Source: Actinomycetes bacterium
GTDB taxonomy: Bacteria > Planctomycetota > Phycisphaerae > JAACET01
Direction of reading: 5' to 3'
Length of the DNA stretch: 64,000 nt
Assembly: GCA_030614915.1 (NCBI GenBank)
Contig: JAUXAG010000012.1
Coordinates: forward strand, 1 to 64,000
Below, in pieces: positions 25,732-33,927 of the stretch. The notes beneath the pieces are model-generated. The model was given only the letters and a program-made list of their open reading frames with translations, was not told the origin of the DNA and ran no database searches. A program made the translations under genes and the position numbers. Position 1 is the stretch's first letter. Each line of letters starts with the position of its first letter.

Positions 25732-27954
25732 ATGTCCACTAAGAAGGAAACAGTAACACTCCACGTCGCATTTGATGGCAATGACGACAATCCGGGTACG
25801 GAGACCGCGCCCTTGGCCACTCTGACTGGCGCCAAGGACGCAATCAGGTCTCTGCGTCGATCCACAGAAAAACCCGTGAGGGTCGTCGTACATGAGGGGA
25901 CCTATTATTTGGACAGACCGTTTATACTCGGTGCAGAAGATTCAGGTACCGAGCAAGGCCCGATTACTTACGAGGCCTGTGCAGGAGAGCGAGTAACATT
26001 GAGCGGGGGCAGAAAACTGGACTGCCGATGGGAGCCGTACAGGGACGGCATTATGATGTGTCGATTGCCGGATGTTTGCAATGGCACACTTGATTTCTCC
26101 CAGCTTTTCATCAACGGCAAGCGACAAATCAGAGCTCGATACCCGAACGCAGATAACTCGGACCCGGAACACTATAGCGGTTACATCCAAGCTGCAGCCG
26201 CAATCGATGCCGAGACACCTGACCCTTGCCCGGCTTCTGATGATGACATGACTTTCTCGTCTGGGCCACCACGGGGGATAATCTACGCCCCCGAAACATT
26301 CACCCGGAAACGATGGGCAAGGCCGCAGGAAGCAGTGATTCACATTTACCAGGCTTACTACTGGGGAAACCTTCAATGGCAAATACGGCACATTGATTGG
26401 GAGAATCGGCACATCTGGTTCGGACATGGCGGTCAGCAAATAGGTGCCAAGTGGTTTTCCCATCCCTGTGCTGTAATGACTGCGGGCCAACAGGCCTCAC
26501 GGTTCTTTATTGAGAACGTGTTTGAGGAGCTGGACGCCCCTGGCGAGTGGTACCTGGATAGAGAACAAGGCATTCTGTACTACATGCCGGAGGAAGGTGT
26601 GGCCTTGGAAGAGGCGTTGGTTGAAGTGCCCGTGCTACAGCACGTAGTGGAGTTTAAAGGAACCCAGCAACGCCCAGTTTGTCACATCACCCTCTCTGGC
26701 TTCCGTATCGCTCATTCAGCCTCAACATATCTCGAGTCGTACGAAATCCCGTCACTAGCTGACTGGTCAATACACCGCGGCGGTGCCGTCTTCTTTGCAG
26801 GCGCACGCAACTGCACGATAGCGAACTGCTGGTTCGATGCCCCGGGAGGCAATGCAGTATTCATGAACGGCTATAATCGAAACGATGCGGTTGCCAGTTG
26901 CACATTTACACAATGCGGTGACAGCGCAATATGCTTTGTCGGTTACTATGAATCAACCGTCGGTACCCAGAAGACTTTTCCGTATGAATGCAAAGCAGTG
27001 AATAACCTGATCCGGCATTGCGGGGTATTCGGCAAGCAGGTTGCGGGAATCTATATCTCCCGGGCAAAACGCATAACCGCCGGTCACAACCTCATCTATG
27101 ATATGCCGCGAGCGGGCATATGTATCGGAGACGGTACATGGGGCGGTCATATTATTGAGTACAATCATATTCATAACACCTGTCGGGAAACACAAGATCA
27201 CGGACCGTTAAATGCCTGGGGGCGTGACAGGGGATGGTGTCTGGCCCAGTCGCACGCTCCCCACACTGTGAATCGGAGCCACGACGCGTTCGAAATGCTT
27301 ATTGACGCCATGGAACCGGTAATCATCCGCCACAACTTTTTTGAAGAACATTCCGGATGGGGACTGGACCTGGATGACGGCGCCTCACACTACGAGGTCT
27401 ACAACAACCTTTGTGTGGGGGTGGGTATAAAGCTTCGCGAGGGCTCTCATCGCACTATCTACAACAACATATGGGTTGATTGCGCAAACCCGCCGGGCTT
27501 TCATGTCGGTAACGAAGACAACCACGACCGCTACTTCATGAATATCACGGTCATGTCCGGCAAGCATATGAAGCCAGAGGACGATGTAAACTTCAGTATG
27601 GACACACACCATGGTGAGATATACTCCCTGATTTCACCGCCCGCCCACGGTGCGTGGCTCGAGGAAATCGACCACAACTGCTTCTTCAGCGATACGGGTG
27701 AATTCATAACATTCGTCCTCCCGCGCGGGGGCCAGGAGAGGAAGTACTCTCTAGTCGAATGGCGGGAGCTGGGATTTGATCGCAACTCAGTCTTTGCAGA
27801 TCCCATGTTTGTTGACCCCGCAAACAACGACTACAGGGTTCAGCCTGATTCCCCGACTCTTCGGCTTGGTTTCAAGAACTTCGAGATGGGAGTATGGGGG
27901 CTAAGTGAGAACTCTCTTGTATCATCGTGGGCTGAAGAATCAGCTAACCTTTGA
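25732..27954 (+). CDS. Right-handed beta-helix protein (GH141-like glycosidase)
   Basis: A 740-residue protein opening TVTLHVAFDGNDDNPGTETA then PLATLTGAKDAIRSLR, and GTYYLDRPFILGAEDSGTEQ, the usual start of carbohydrate-active parallel beta-helix proteins (DUF1565 type). Asn-rich repeats follow (NCTIANCWFDAPGGNAVF, GHNLIYDMPRAGI, YNHIHNT, RHNFFEEHSGWGLDLDDGAS). This layout resembles GH141, a family with alpha-L-fucosidase and xylanase members; the link to a fucose/rhamnose mutarotase operon fits. No signal peptide is visible. The start is the ATG at 25732, 6 nt after AAGGAG. Substrate is inferred, not shown. Confidence 0.7.
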   Translation: MSTKKETVTLHVAFDGNDDNPGTETAPLATLTGAKDAIRSLRRSTEKPVRVVVHEGTYYLDRPFILGAEDSGTEQGPITYEACAGERVTLSGGRKLDCRWEPYRDGIMMCRLPDVCNGTLDFSQLFINGKRQIRARYPNADNSDPEHYSGYIQAAAAIDAETPDPCPASDDDMTFSSGPPRGIIYAPETFTRKRWARPQEAVIHIYQAYYWGNLQWQIRHIDWENRHIWFGHGGQQIGAKWFSHPCAVMTAGQQASRFFIENVFEELDAPGEWYLDREQGILYYMPEEGVALEEALVEVPVLQHVVEFKGTQQRPVCHITLSGFRIAHSASTYLESYEIPSLADWSIHRGGAVFFAGARNCTIANCWFDAPGGNAVFMNGYNRNDAVASCTFTQCGDSAICFVGYYESTVGTQKTFPYECKAVNNLIRHCGVFGKQVAGIYISRAKRITAGHNLIYDMPRAGICIGDGTWGGHIIEYNHIHNTCRETQDHGPLNAWGRDRGWCLAQSHAPHTVNRSHDAFEMLIDAMEPVIIRHNFFEEHSGWGLDLDDGASHYEVYNNLCVGVGIKLREGSHRTIYNNIWVDCANPPGFHVGNEDNHDRYFMNITVMSGKHMKPEDDVNFSMDTHHGEIYSLISPPAHGAWLEEIDHNCFFSDTGEFITFVLPRGGQERKYSLVEWRELGFDRNSVFADPMFVDPANNDYRVQPDSPTLRLGFKNFEMGVWGLSENSLVSSWAEESANL

Positions 27955-27961
27955 ATTCACC

Positions 27962-27995
27962 TTAGCGGGGGCCAGATATGGGGACTTGGAGATAT
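27962..27995 (+). repeat. Short copy of an interspersed repeat end
   Basis: TTAGCGGGGGCCAGATATGG and the next 13 bases match the beginning of the repeats at 33090 and 42255 almost exactly. Only about 34 bp are present here, 7 bp after the beta-helix gene. It is probably one end of a mobile element or recombination remnant. From 27996 to 28115 nothing else is recognised. Confidence 0.7.
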
Positions 27996-28115
27996 CATTT
28001 AAAAGTAGAAACGGGCTCAGCCAAGACCGAAATGTTAACACGGTTAAGCAACTCACTGCTACTAATGGAATCTTTTACATAGTCGAGTTCCTTTATCTGA
28101 GATTGCTCGTCTCTC

Positions 28116-28985
28116 TTACTTTTGCAGGGGGACAAATTCGTGCTGGACAGACCTTGACTCCGTGACACGCCATATACGGAAGCCAAAAGGATGTTTATCA
28201 AAATTAACAGAGGTGGTTTCGCCAGTTACCAGTTGGATGTCTTTGTGGCGGTTAATGATGGTCTTATGGGTATGTCCAGCGAGCATGGCCACAACACCGT
28301 GTACTTCGAAAAGTCTCAACAATTCTTTCCGTTTTGCCGGAGGTAAGTTATAGTAGCCTTCCTCTTCGTCGGCAGTCTTGAGGAACAAAGGATAATGCCC
28401 AACGACGAAAAGGGGACTCCCCTTCTTAGAGGCAGCCTTCAGTGTTTCTTTGAACCAGGAATCGTGTTTCTCGGATTCGCCCTTGAGATAGCCTTTCCAA
28501 AATTGTGTATTCGTAATCACGAAAGTATATCCCTTATGTTCAAATGAGTAATAATCTTTGCCTACAAGTGTCCGATAGCGTTTCATCCCTGCATGGCTCG
28601 GCGAGTTACCTAGGTCGTGGTTGCCTGGCGCACAGTAACAGGGCATGGCAAATCCCCCTTTGATCCTGTTGAACTCCGCAACCGAATCGTCATTGAATTT
28701 GTTTACCAGGTCGCCACAAATGACAACAAAATCAGGTTTCATAGCGTTGATCTGCGTTACAGCTTGTTCGAATCGTGCCACGTCGTCCTTGTAGCCCCCA
28801 AACCCCAGCTGCGTGTCACACATCTGAACAAACGTGAATGACTGCCCTCGACCGCATCCGGATAGTACCACGGCCGTCAATAGATAACCCACTAGTCGAA
28901 TTGCATTTTTCAGCGTGGGTCGTCTTCTGTTTTTCATTTCGTCAGACTCTAGCTGGGATTTCCCATTTACACCCTTAGAAAACAT
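28116..28985 (-). CDS. Metallophosphoesterase lipoprotein (calcineurin-like)
   Basis: A 289-residue protein with a lipobox (VVLSGC) after a long basic N-region. Metallophosphoesterase motifs follow in order: CDTQLG (Asp-x-Gln in place of Asp-x-His), GDLVNKF, GNHD, GHYPLF and GHTHKT. The Asp-x-Gln first motif is typical of the CSTP1-like branch. It is likely an outer- or inner-membrane lipid-anchored phosphatase or diesterase; the substrate is unknown. AGGGG lies 6 nt before the ATG at 28985; starting at 28937 would shorten the N-region but has no binding site. Confidence 0.85.
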   Translation of the reverse strand: MFSKGVNGKSQLESDEMKNRRRPTLKNAIRLVGYLLTAVVLSGCGRGQSFTFVQMCDTQLGFGGYKDDVARFEQAVTQINAMKPDFVVICGDLVNKFNDDSVAEFNRIKGGFAMPCYCAPGNHDLGNSPSHAGMKRYRTLVGKDYYSFEHKGYTFVITNTQFWKGYLKGESEKHDSWFKETLKAASKKGSPLFVVGHYPLFLKTADEEEGYYNLPPAKRKELLRLFEVHGVVAMLAGHTHKTIINRHKDIQLVTGETTSVNFDKHPFGFRIWRVTESRSVQHEFVPLQK

Positions 28986-29124
28986 AATTTCCCCTAACGG
29001 TAAATAATGTCCATGGTTTCCATTTCATCGTGGTATTGTAACGGGAAAGGTTGGAATGTAAAGAGAGCCCCTATGCCCTCCTTACTATCGTTCGGGAAGG
29101 TAAATAATAGGTCAAAATATAGAT

Positions 29125-29345
29125 TTGCTCAAGATCCATAACTCCTTATATAATAAGCCGGACGGAATTTTGGGTATCTACACCCTCTGGGAGCGAGGCT
29201 ATTTCGTCATGAGTTCCGGGACTGGCACCACAGACGAAATGATACGCCAATATATCAAAGAGCAGCGTCCCCATTCAGACGCAAACGATCAGGCGAGCGA
29301 AGCTCGCCTTTAGAAGCCACCGAGCTTGCTCGGTGGAGGTTCACT
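29125..29345 (+). mobile_element. IS200/IS605-family remnant: TnpA C-terminus and right-end hairpins
   Basis: A short frame (29125-29313) contains LWERGYFVMSSGTGTTDEMI then RQYIKEQ, the C-terminal signature of TnpA Y1 transposases (GRGYF...I..YI..Q); the N-terminal half with the HUH motif is absent. Right after come two hairpins: AGGCGAGC/GCTCGCCT (29291-29309) and CCACCGAGC/GCTCGGTGG (29317-29336), as at the subterminal end of IS200/IS605 elements. The element is truncated and inactive. Confidence 0.75.
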
Positions 29346-29375
29346 AGTTCGGGACACAAGAGTAGGAGGAATTTC

Positions 29376-29852
29376 ATGAGCCAGCTTACCTGTCCAAAAC
29401 CGTACAAAATCTTGACGATTTTTGTGTGTGTCGCTGCCGGCGTAATAGGTAGTTTCTTCGGGCTATTATATGAAGTGGGAATGACGGATAATCTTGCTGT
29501 TATTGCAGGTACGGGTATTATTGTCGCAGGCATCGGAGGACTCCTCGCAGGATTTTTGTGGTCATGTATAATGCTACAGCGTACTCGACAGGGTGCTAGA
29601 GGGGCTAAACTTGTCGGGAAGGGTCTGCTTTGGGGAATTGCATTAGGAGTGGCTGATACCTTACTATTTCATATAGTTGTATATATATCTATACCCACGG
29701 CGCCTCCTGATGGTATGAGCATCGCGACTATCGCACTATTTATTGGTCTGATCTTCGGAATTCTTGCCGGTGCGGTCAACGGGCTTATTTGCGGACTAGT
29801 GTGGAACGCCGTGGCCAAGAAATATCCTCTGGAAGCTGCGGGACAGGGATAG
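29376..29852 (+). CDS. Small polytopic membrane protein of unknown function
   Basis: A 158-residue protein with four hydrophobic, Gly-rich helices (about 12-30, 41-64, 84-105 and 118-146), no charged catalytic motif, and cytoplasmic basic loops. I do not recognise the family. AGGAGG precedes the ATG by about 7 nt. It lies 9 bp before the radical SAM gene and is probably cotranscribed with it. Confidence 0.65.
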   Translation: MSQLTCPKPYKILTIFVCVAAGVIGSFFGLLYEVGMTDNLAVIAGTGIIVAGIGGLLAGFLWSCIMLQRTRQGARGAKLVGKGLLWGIALGVADTLLFHIVVYISIPTAPPDGMSIATIALFIGLIFGILAGAVNGLICGLVWNAVAKKYPLEAAGQG

Positions 29853-29861
29853 ATAAATCCA

Positions 29862-31043
29862 ATGCATCGATTTCAGCTACTTCGGATGTTTGCTTCCTTC
29901 CTCGGCCAAGTGCCGATTTCACACATCTGGTATCTGTGGAGGCAAATGCGTAACGAAAAGCCTCACCGCTTCGGCGAACAGATTCGCATCAACACATTCT
30001 TTCCTCCTTATCCTTCACTTGCGTTTGAACGCTTTTGCCAGGCAATTATCCAGCGATCTCGGGTTCCCTCATCTGTGTATGTCGCCGTGACCCCTAACTG
30101 TCCCTACCAATGTGAGCATTGCAGCTATCAGGGACGCTCGAGTACCGAACTTACCCATCAGCAATTTCTTGATATCATTGAGCAGGTCAAGGCTCTGGGA
30201 ACCAGTATTGTTGGTTTTACCGGCGGCGAACCTTTGTTGCGTAGCGATCTTGCAGGATTGGTGGCTGCTGCAAAGCCCGAAATGGCTACGATTGTATTCA
30301 CATCAGGTTATGACCTCGATGCTACTAAGGCCAAGCAGCTAGCGGATGCACAGTGTGATTGTATTACTGTTGGCTTGGAATCAGCTAATCCTCTTGTCCA
30401 CGATACTGTCCGAGGCAGCAAAGGGTCCTTTGCTATCGCCAAAAGAGCCGTTGAAGCTTCACAGGAGCAAGGTCTATACACCGCTATATCTGCTATCGGC
30501 ACGCGAGAGCGTCTGTTGTCCGGAGAGTTAGAGAAGTTATATGAGTTGGCCTGTAAGTGGAAGGTAGGAGAGTTTCGCCTACTTACACCGGTAGCTACGG
30601 GTGGGCAAGCTGGATGTGCAGCTTTTATGCTGAGCGAACCGGAATATCAAGCTCTGGCAGATTTTCACATACGCCATAATCGTAGTCAAGGTGGACCTGC
30701 GGTGGCATCCTTTGCCTATCTGGAATCGCCGGAAATGTTTGGCTGTGGGGCAGGCTATCACCATCTTTTCATTGACTCTGCGGGGGAGGTTAGTCCTTGC
30801 GATCTTACCCCGCTGAGCTTTGGCAATGCCGTCGAACTACCTCTCGCCGAGATCTGGGAGAGCATGGCAGATACATTCCCGCACCCTCGGTGTGGCTGTC
30901 TGATGAGGCAATTAGCTGAGAAGATTGGTCCTGAGCCGTTACCCATTGACCCAGAACGGAGCAGAATGCTCTGTCCTCCCCCGGACAAGGATACACCTTT
31001 GCCCGATGGATACCGGCACCTGCTCAAAACCCATAGACAATAA
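29862..31043 (+). CDS. Radical SAM/SPASM-like protein
   Basis: A 393-residue protein. The radical SAM cluster is CPYQCEHC (Cys80, Cys84, Cys87: CxxxCxxC), followed by GFTGGEPLL. The C-terminal part has further cysteines (MFGCGAGYHHLFIDSAGEVS then PCDLTPLSFGN, CGCLMRQ), like the SPASM/Twitch auxiliary-cluster region. It would generate a 5'-deoxyadenosyl radical to modify a peptide, lipid or cofactor. Its stop overlaps the end of the convergent UbiA gene by 20 bp. The start has only a weak ribosome binding site. Confidence 0.85.
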   Translation: MHRFQLLRMFASFLGQVPISHIWYLWRQMRNEKPHRFGEQIRINTFFPPYPSLAFERFCQAIIQRSRVPSSVYVAVTPNCPYQCEHCSYQGRSSTELTHQQFLDIIEQVKALGTSIVGFTGGEPLLRSDLAGLVAAAKPEMATIVFTSGYDLDATKAKQLADAQCDCITVGLESANPLVHDTVRGSKGSFAIAKRAVEASQEQGLYTAISAIGTRERLLSGELEKLYELACKWKVGEFRLLTPVATGGQAGCAAFMLSEPEYQALADFHIRHNRSQGGPAVASFAYLESPEMFGCGAGYHHLFIDSAGEVSPCDLTPLSFGNAVELPLAEIWESMADTFPHPRCGCLMRQLAEKIGPEPLPIDPERSRMLCPPPDKDTPLPDGYRHLLKTHRQ

Positions 31044-31878
31044 CATCCAGTGTTGTCAGAATGCCGACAAGAATGAATTCCATATAAAGTAGTCTGATCT
31101 TTTTCTGTATGTCTGTCACTCGTATGACAAAAATGATAGTCGGTATCAGACAAGCAAAGACACCCAGAGCATAGATCGTCCCCATACCCAATCTCATGGC
31201 TACCATTAAAGCGATGCCACCGGTGACTATTAACGCCGATGCCACTTTTTGCCAAAACAACGGATAACGTTGTATCAAATTTAGCTTGCCCATTGCCTGA
31301 GCGTCACCTTCGCGGTCTCGTAGGTCTTTTAGCAATTCGAATGCGTAGGTTGAAACAAACATCCAAATCGCAAATGTAAGTAATGGCCAGGCCCGCGAGC
31401 CTCGTGCGCCATCGGCTTGAGCTAGTGCCAACGGGTAAATACATGTCATTAGTGTTGCGACAAACCACTGTTTGCCGATACCAAGTCGTTTAGAGAATAG
31501 ATCGTAGAAGAGTAATCCAACAACAACTGTGGAAAGCGTATAGCCGAACCACAAACGCCAAACTAAAGCAGCCCCATAACATCCTAATAAAATACCTATC
31601 AGCCCCAGGCAGATTGCCAATATAGTTGCAGCCTTGCGGCTCACGCGATTGGCGGCAAGGGGCCTTTTGGGAGCATTTATCCGGTCGACAAAAATATCAA
31701 GAACATCGTTGAGCACATATGCAGCAGCAATAACCATCCCCAGAGCTACTGTTGCCAAGGCTAACGGCCACCACTGGTCTTCCATTTGACCTCCACGGGC
31801 GTAGTACACGGTCAACGTGAAGGTCAGTGCCATTGGTATCGAATAATACAGTCTGCACAAACGCAATAAGTCCATCAT
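31024..31878 (-). CDS. UbiA family prenyltransferase
   Basis: A 284-residue membrane protein with about eight helices. The first Asp-rich motif is NDVLDIFVDRINAPKRP (57-73), the second DLRDREGD; both are needed for Mg-diphosphate binding in UbiA enzymes. It would transfer an isoprenoid chain to an aromatic or lipid acceptor in the membrane. The ATG overlaps the TGA of the methyltransferase gene (ATGA), so the two are probably translated together, pointing to a quinone- or prenyl-lipid-like product. Confidence 0.88.
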   Translation of the reverse strand: MMDLLRLCRLYYSIPMALTFTLTVYYARGGQMEDQWWPLALATVALGMVIAAAYVLNDVLDIFVDRINAPKRPLAANRVSRKAATILAICLGLIGILLGCYGAALVWRLWFGYTLSTVVVGLLFYDLFSKRLGIGKQWFVATLMTCIYPLALAQADGARGSRAWPLLTFAIWMFVSTYAFELLKDLRDREGDAQAMGKLNLIQRYPLFWQKVASALIVTGGIALMVAMRLGMGTIYALGVFACLIPTIIFVIRVTDIQKKIRLLYMEFILVGILTTLDVIVYGF

Positions 31879-32765
31879 GGTTTGGAACCGGTTGCTGCCA
31901 GATAGCGGTGAGTAATAGCAACACCGCTGCTGGTACGCTTTAGATCGAGAATCTGGGCAAAACGTTCGAAAATACTATCGTGTAGTTGGGGGTCTGCAGC
32001 AAATTCAAATCCCGCAGCAGCACCTGTTGCCATAAGCTTATCTATAGCAGCCTTCCCGTTGGGGACCCAGAAGGTTTTGGAGCCATCGAATTGCGTACGG
32101 ACTCCCAAGCCGTAAGTACGCATAACAGTAGCGAGTATATGGCTACTTGGAAGAAAACGAACTTTCAGTACGTGCCTTAGTGCTTTGGGGTTCTCGGCGA
32201 AAGCCTGCAAGGAAGCCCACATTACACCAGCCAGGGAGAATAATGAGTTGTCAATAATACCCCAAACACCACCGGGTCGAAGCACACGGGCAATCTGGGA
32301 TGCTAGTTTCATTGGCTGTGAATATCCCAATCCCCATGCACACGTGATTCCATCTACGCTGCCACTCGGCAAGCAGCTAAGATATTCAACAATATCCCCG
32401 TGCACAAAATCAGCTACATCGTTGTATTTCTTTTCTGCTACGGCAAGCATCCCTGATGAGATATCTACTCCCACGACCCGCTGGCCGGTCAGGCGTGACA
32501 ATTGCCCGGTTACAAACCCTGTCCCACATGCCATATCTATGAACCGTCTGCCTCGTGTTGTTGGCAGGCCCTCCAACATTTTCAGAGAAAGCTCACGCAT
32601 GTGGCTTGTCCAGGCCTGATCATAACCAATTGCCGCCGAGTCGTAACTGGCTGTAATCAAGTCACTCGATTGTTGTGGCTGGGAAAGGAATAACCGACAG
32701 ATACGGATTCCCAAACGGCACCAATGCGTTCTTGGATTATTTTGTTTTGAACGTAGCCATTCCAT
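31875..32765 (-). CDS. Class I SAM-dependent methyltransferase (UbiE/MenG-like)
   Basis: A 296-residue protein with the SAM motif FIDMACGTGFVTGQL (about 75-89), VVGVDISSGMLAVAEKKY (motif with the acidic residue binding ribose) and RVLRPGGVWGII. A UbiE/MenG type is suggested by the overall pattern and by translational coupling to a UbiA prenyltransferase. It likely methylates the prenylated product or its precursor. Confidence 0.85.
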   Translation of the reverse strand: MEWLRSKQNNPRTHWCRLGIRICRLFLSQPQQSSDLITASYDSAAIGYDQAWTSHMRELSLKMLEGLPTTRGRRFIDMACGTGFVTGQLSRLTGQRVVGVDISSGMLAVAEKKYNDVADFVHGDIVEYLSCLPSGSVDGITCAWGLGYSQPMKLASQIARVLRPGGVWGIIDNSLFSLAGVMWASLQAFAENPKALRHVLKVRFLPSSHILATVMRTYGLGVRTQFDGSKTFWVPNGKAAIDKLMATGAAAGFEFAADPQLHDSIFERFAQILDLKRTSSGVAITHRYLAATGSKP

Positions 32766-32787
32766 TAATAAAACCCTAGCCCGTTTT

Positions 32788-32860
32788 GGATGCTTCTGCT
32801 GTTAACTGTTGTTATTCTAAGCTGCTTTCCTGCCCCCAGTCAATACTAACCAATTGCCGT
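32788..32860 (-). mobile_element. Terminal fragment of a DDE transposase element
   Basis: About 70 bp match 41828-41893 (shared run GTTGTTATTCTAAGCTG). On the minus strand both encode the last residues of the same transposase (GNWLVLTGGRKAA here; QNWSVLTQRRKAA there) and the adjoining element end. A related end sequence recurs at 53196-53217. The rest of 32861-33025 is not recognised, although AGTCCCGGCACGCTGCTGGG near 32961-32980 recalls a decayed PEP-CTERM tail. Confidence 0.65.
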
Positions 32861-33025
32861 TACAGTGCTGGATGGCACCATCGAGAAAATACTCAGTTGG
32901 TGAGACGCCGAGGATAAGGAATAGTTCGGCAGCCTGGACAAGCAGTCCAATGGAAATGGTTAGTCCCGGCACGCTGCTGGGATGAATCTTCCCGGCGACG
33001 GTAACCGGCTATATTATTGGTCAGC

Positions 33026-33056
33026 AAAAGGGCTGGCCTGATGGCTGGCTCTTTTT
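33026..33056 (+). terminator. Terminator hairpin in a gene-free region
   Basis: A 13-bp stem (33026-33038 with 33043-33055, including G-U pairs) and a TGAT loop, flanked by A and T runs, so it can act on both strands. The core is the same as the terminator at 75-110 that follows a PEP-CTERM gene, suggesting it is left over from a lost gene. Confidence 0.7.
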
Positions 33057-33089
33057 GGCTAGGTAGGGATAAGCACCCCCCGAGCAGGC

Positions 33090-33271
33090 TAGCGGGGGCC
33101 AGATATGGGGACCTGGAGATACCAAAAAGCTTCAAATGATGTCGTTTTTGTCGGTTGACAGCGGGGCGGAAATTACCTAACCTTTTGGCACATAAACAGA
33201 TAGGGCATGTCGGGTTGTAAGACCCCGACACGGTCCCTCTTGTGGGTCTGCGGTTGGAATTGACATCCCCA
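33090..33271. repeat. Interspersed repeat, long copy 1
   Basis: About 180 bp that match 42255-42433 at high identity, beginning TAGCGGGGGCCAGATATGGG and including CTTCAAATGATGTCG and CCTAACCTTTTGGCACATAA. The first 34 bp also occur at 27962. No intact gene is inside. Copies flank or sit next to transposase fragments, so it may be the non-coding part of one element family. Confidence 0.8.
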
Positions 33272-33700
33272 AACCCGCCCGGGGCAGAAGGTTTTTTTGG
33301 GCCTTTTTGGCGGTGGTCCAAAATGTCGGGCTGGTGTAAATACTGGACTTATAGCGGGTGCATAGGAGGCGTAATCGATGCTGCCGAGATGGTTGACAGC
33401 CCTGTTCGGACTCCCTACCAAGCACCCATCGCAAATTCATTCGTTGAGTCGTGGATCGGCAGCCTAAAGCGTGAGTGTCTGAACACTTTCTTTTGTTTCA
33501 GTCTTAGACAACTGGATCACATCGTTCAGACCTACGCCTCGTACCACAACCAATATCGGCCTCATCAGGGCCTGGGCAATAGGCCGCTGGGGGTTCCCGA
33601 AAACCCGTTACGGCAGACGAGAGAGATCGATGCGGGACTGATTCGATGCAAGCATTGGCTCGGTGGGATGCTTAAGCATTACTACCGTCAAGCCGCGTGA
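33242..33700 (+). pseudogene. Transposase C-terminal fragment (rve/IS3-IS481-like integrase core)
   Basis: From about 33395 the frame reads RTPYQAPIANSFVESWIGSL, KRECLNTFFC, QTYASYHNQYRPHQGLGNRP, the C-terminal third of an integrase-core transposase containing the catalytic Glu (FVESW). The first two catalytic Asp residues are missing and the upstream part of the frame is unrelated. The tail (IRCKHWLGGMLKHYYRQAA) and the following 210 bp are repeated at 53219-53661. From 33701 to 33915 only this repeat continues. Confidence 0.75.
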
Positions 33701-33911
33701 TACGTATGGCAAGAGTGCCAAACATCTAGGACGGGGGATAAGATTCATGCCGGATGGATTGCTGTTGCTTTGGCTGTCTTTCAGCCATATCATGAGGAGC
33801 AGCCTTGGATGTGGTGTTGAGCAAGCACAAGCACCACCCGGTTGCTCAGTTTCGCGCAAACCCTTGGACGGAACGACATTTTTGTCCACCCCTCGGGCTG
33901 GCCCGTGTCAC
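33470..33911 (+). repeat. Repeat shared with 53219-53661 (IS 3' part)
   Basis: About 440 bp with clear but imperfect similarity to 53219-53661, covering the transposase C-terminus and a downstream stretch that contains GGATTGCTGTTGCTTTGGCT. It marks two separately decayed copies of the same element. Confidence 0.8.
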
Positions 33912-33927
33912 CTGTGAGCCACTGAAC

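Noticed and set aside
25611..25742. 43-codon frame between the divergent sugar genes
   Set aside because: No ribosome binding site, overlaps the RBS and start of the beta-helix gene, and the protein matches nothing recognised.
19484..29114. Similar short strings CTATGCCCTCCTTA and ATAGGTCAAAA near 19487-19537 and 29071-29116
   Set aside because: A weak 50-bp resemblance outside genes; it may be another remnant repeat, but the middle differs and no function is suggested.
32940..33000. Possible PEP-CTERM tail before the terminator at 33026
   Set aside because: Only a short SPGTLLG-like string remains without Pro-Glu-Pro or a basic end; too little to annotate as a pseudogene.
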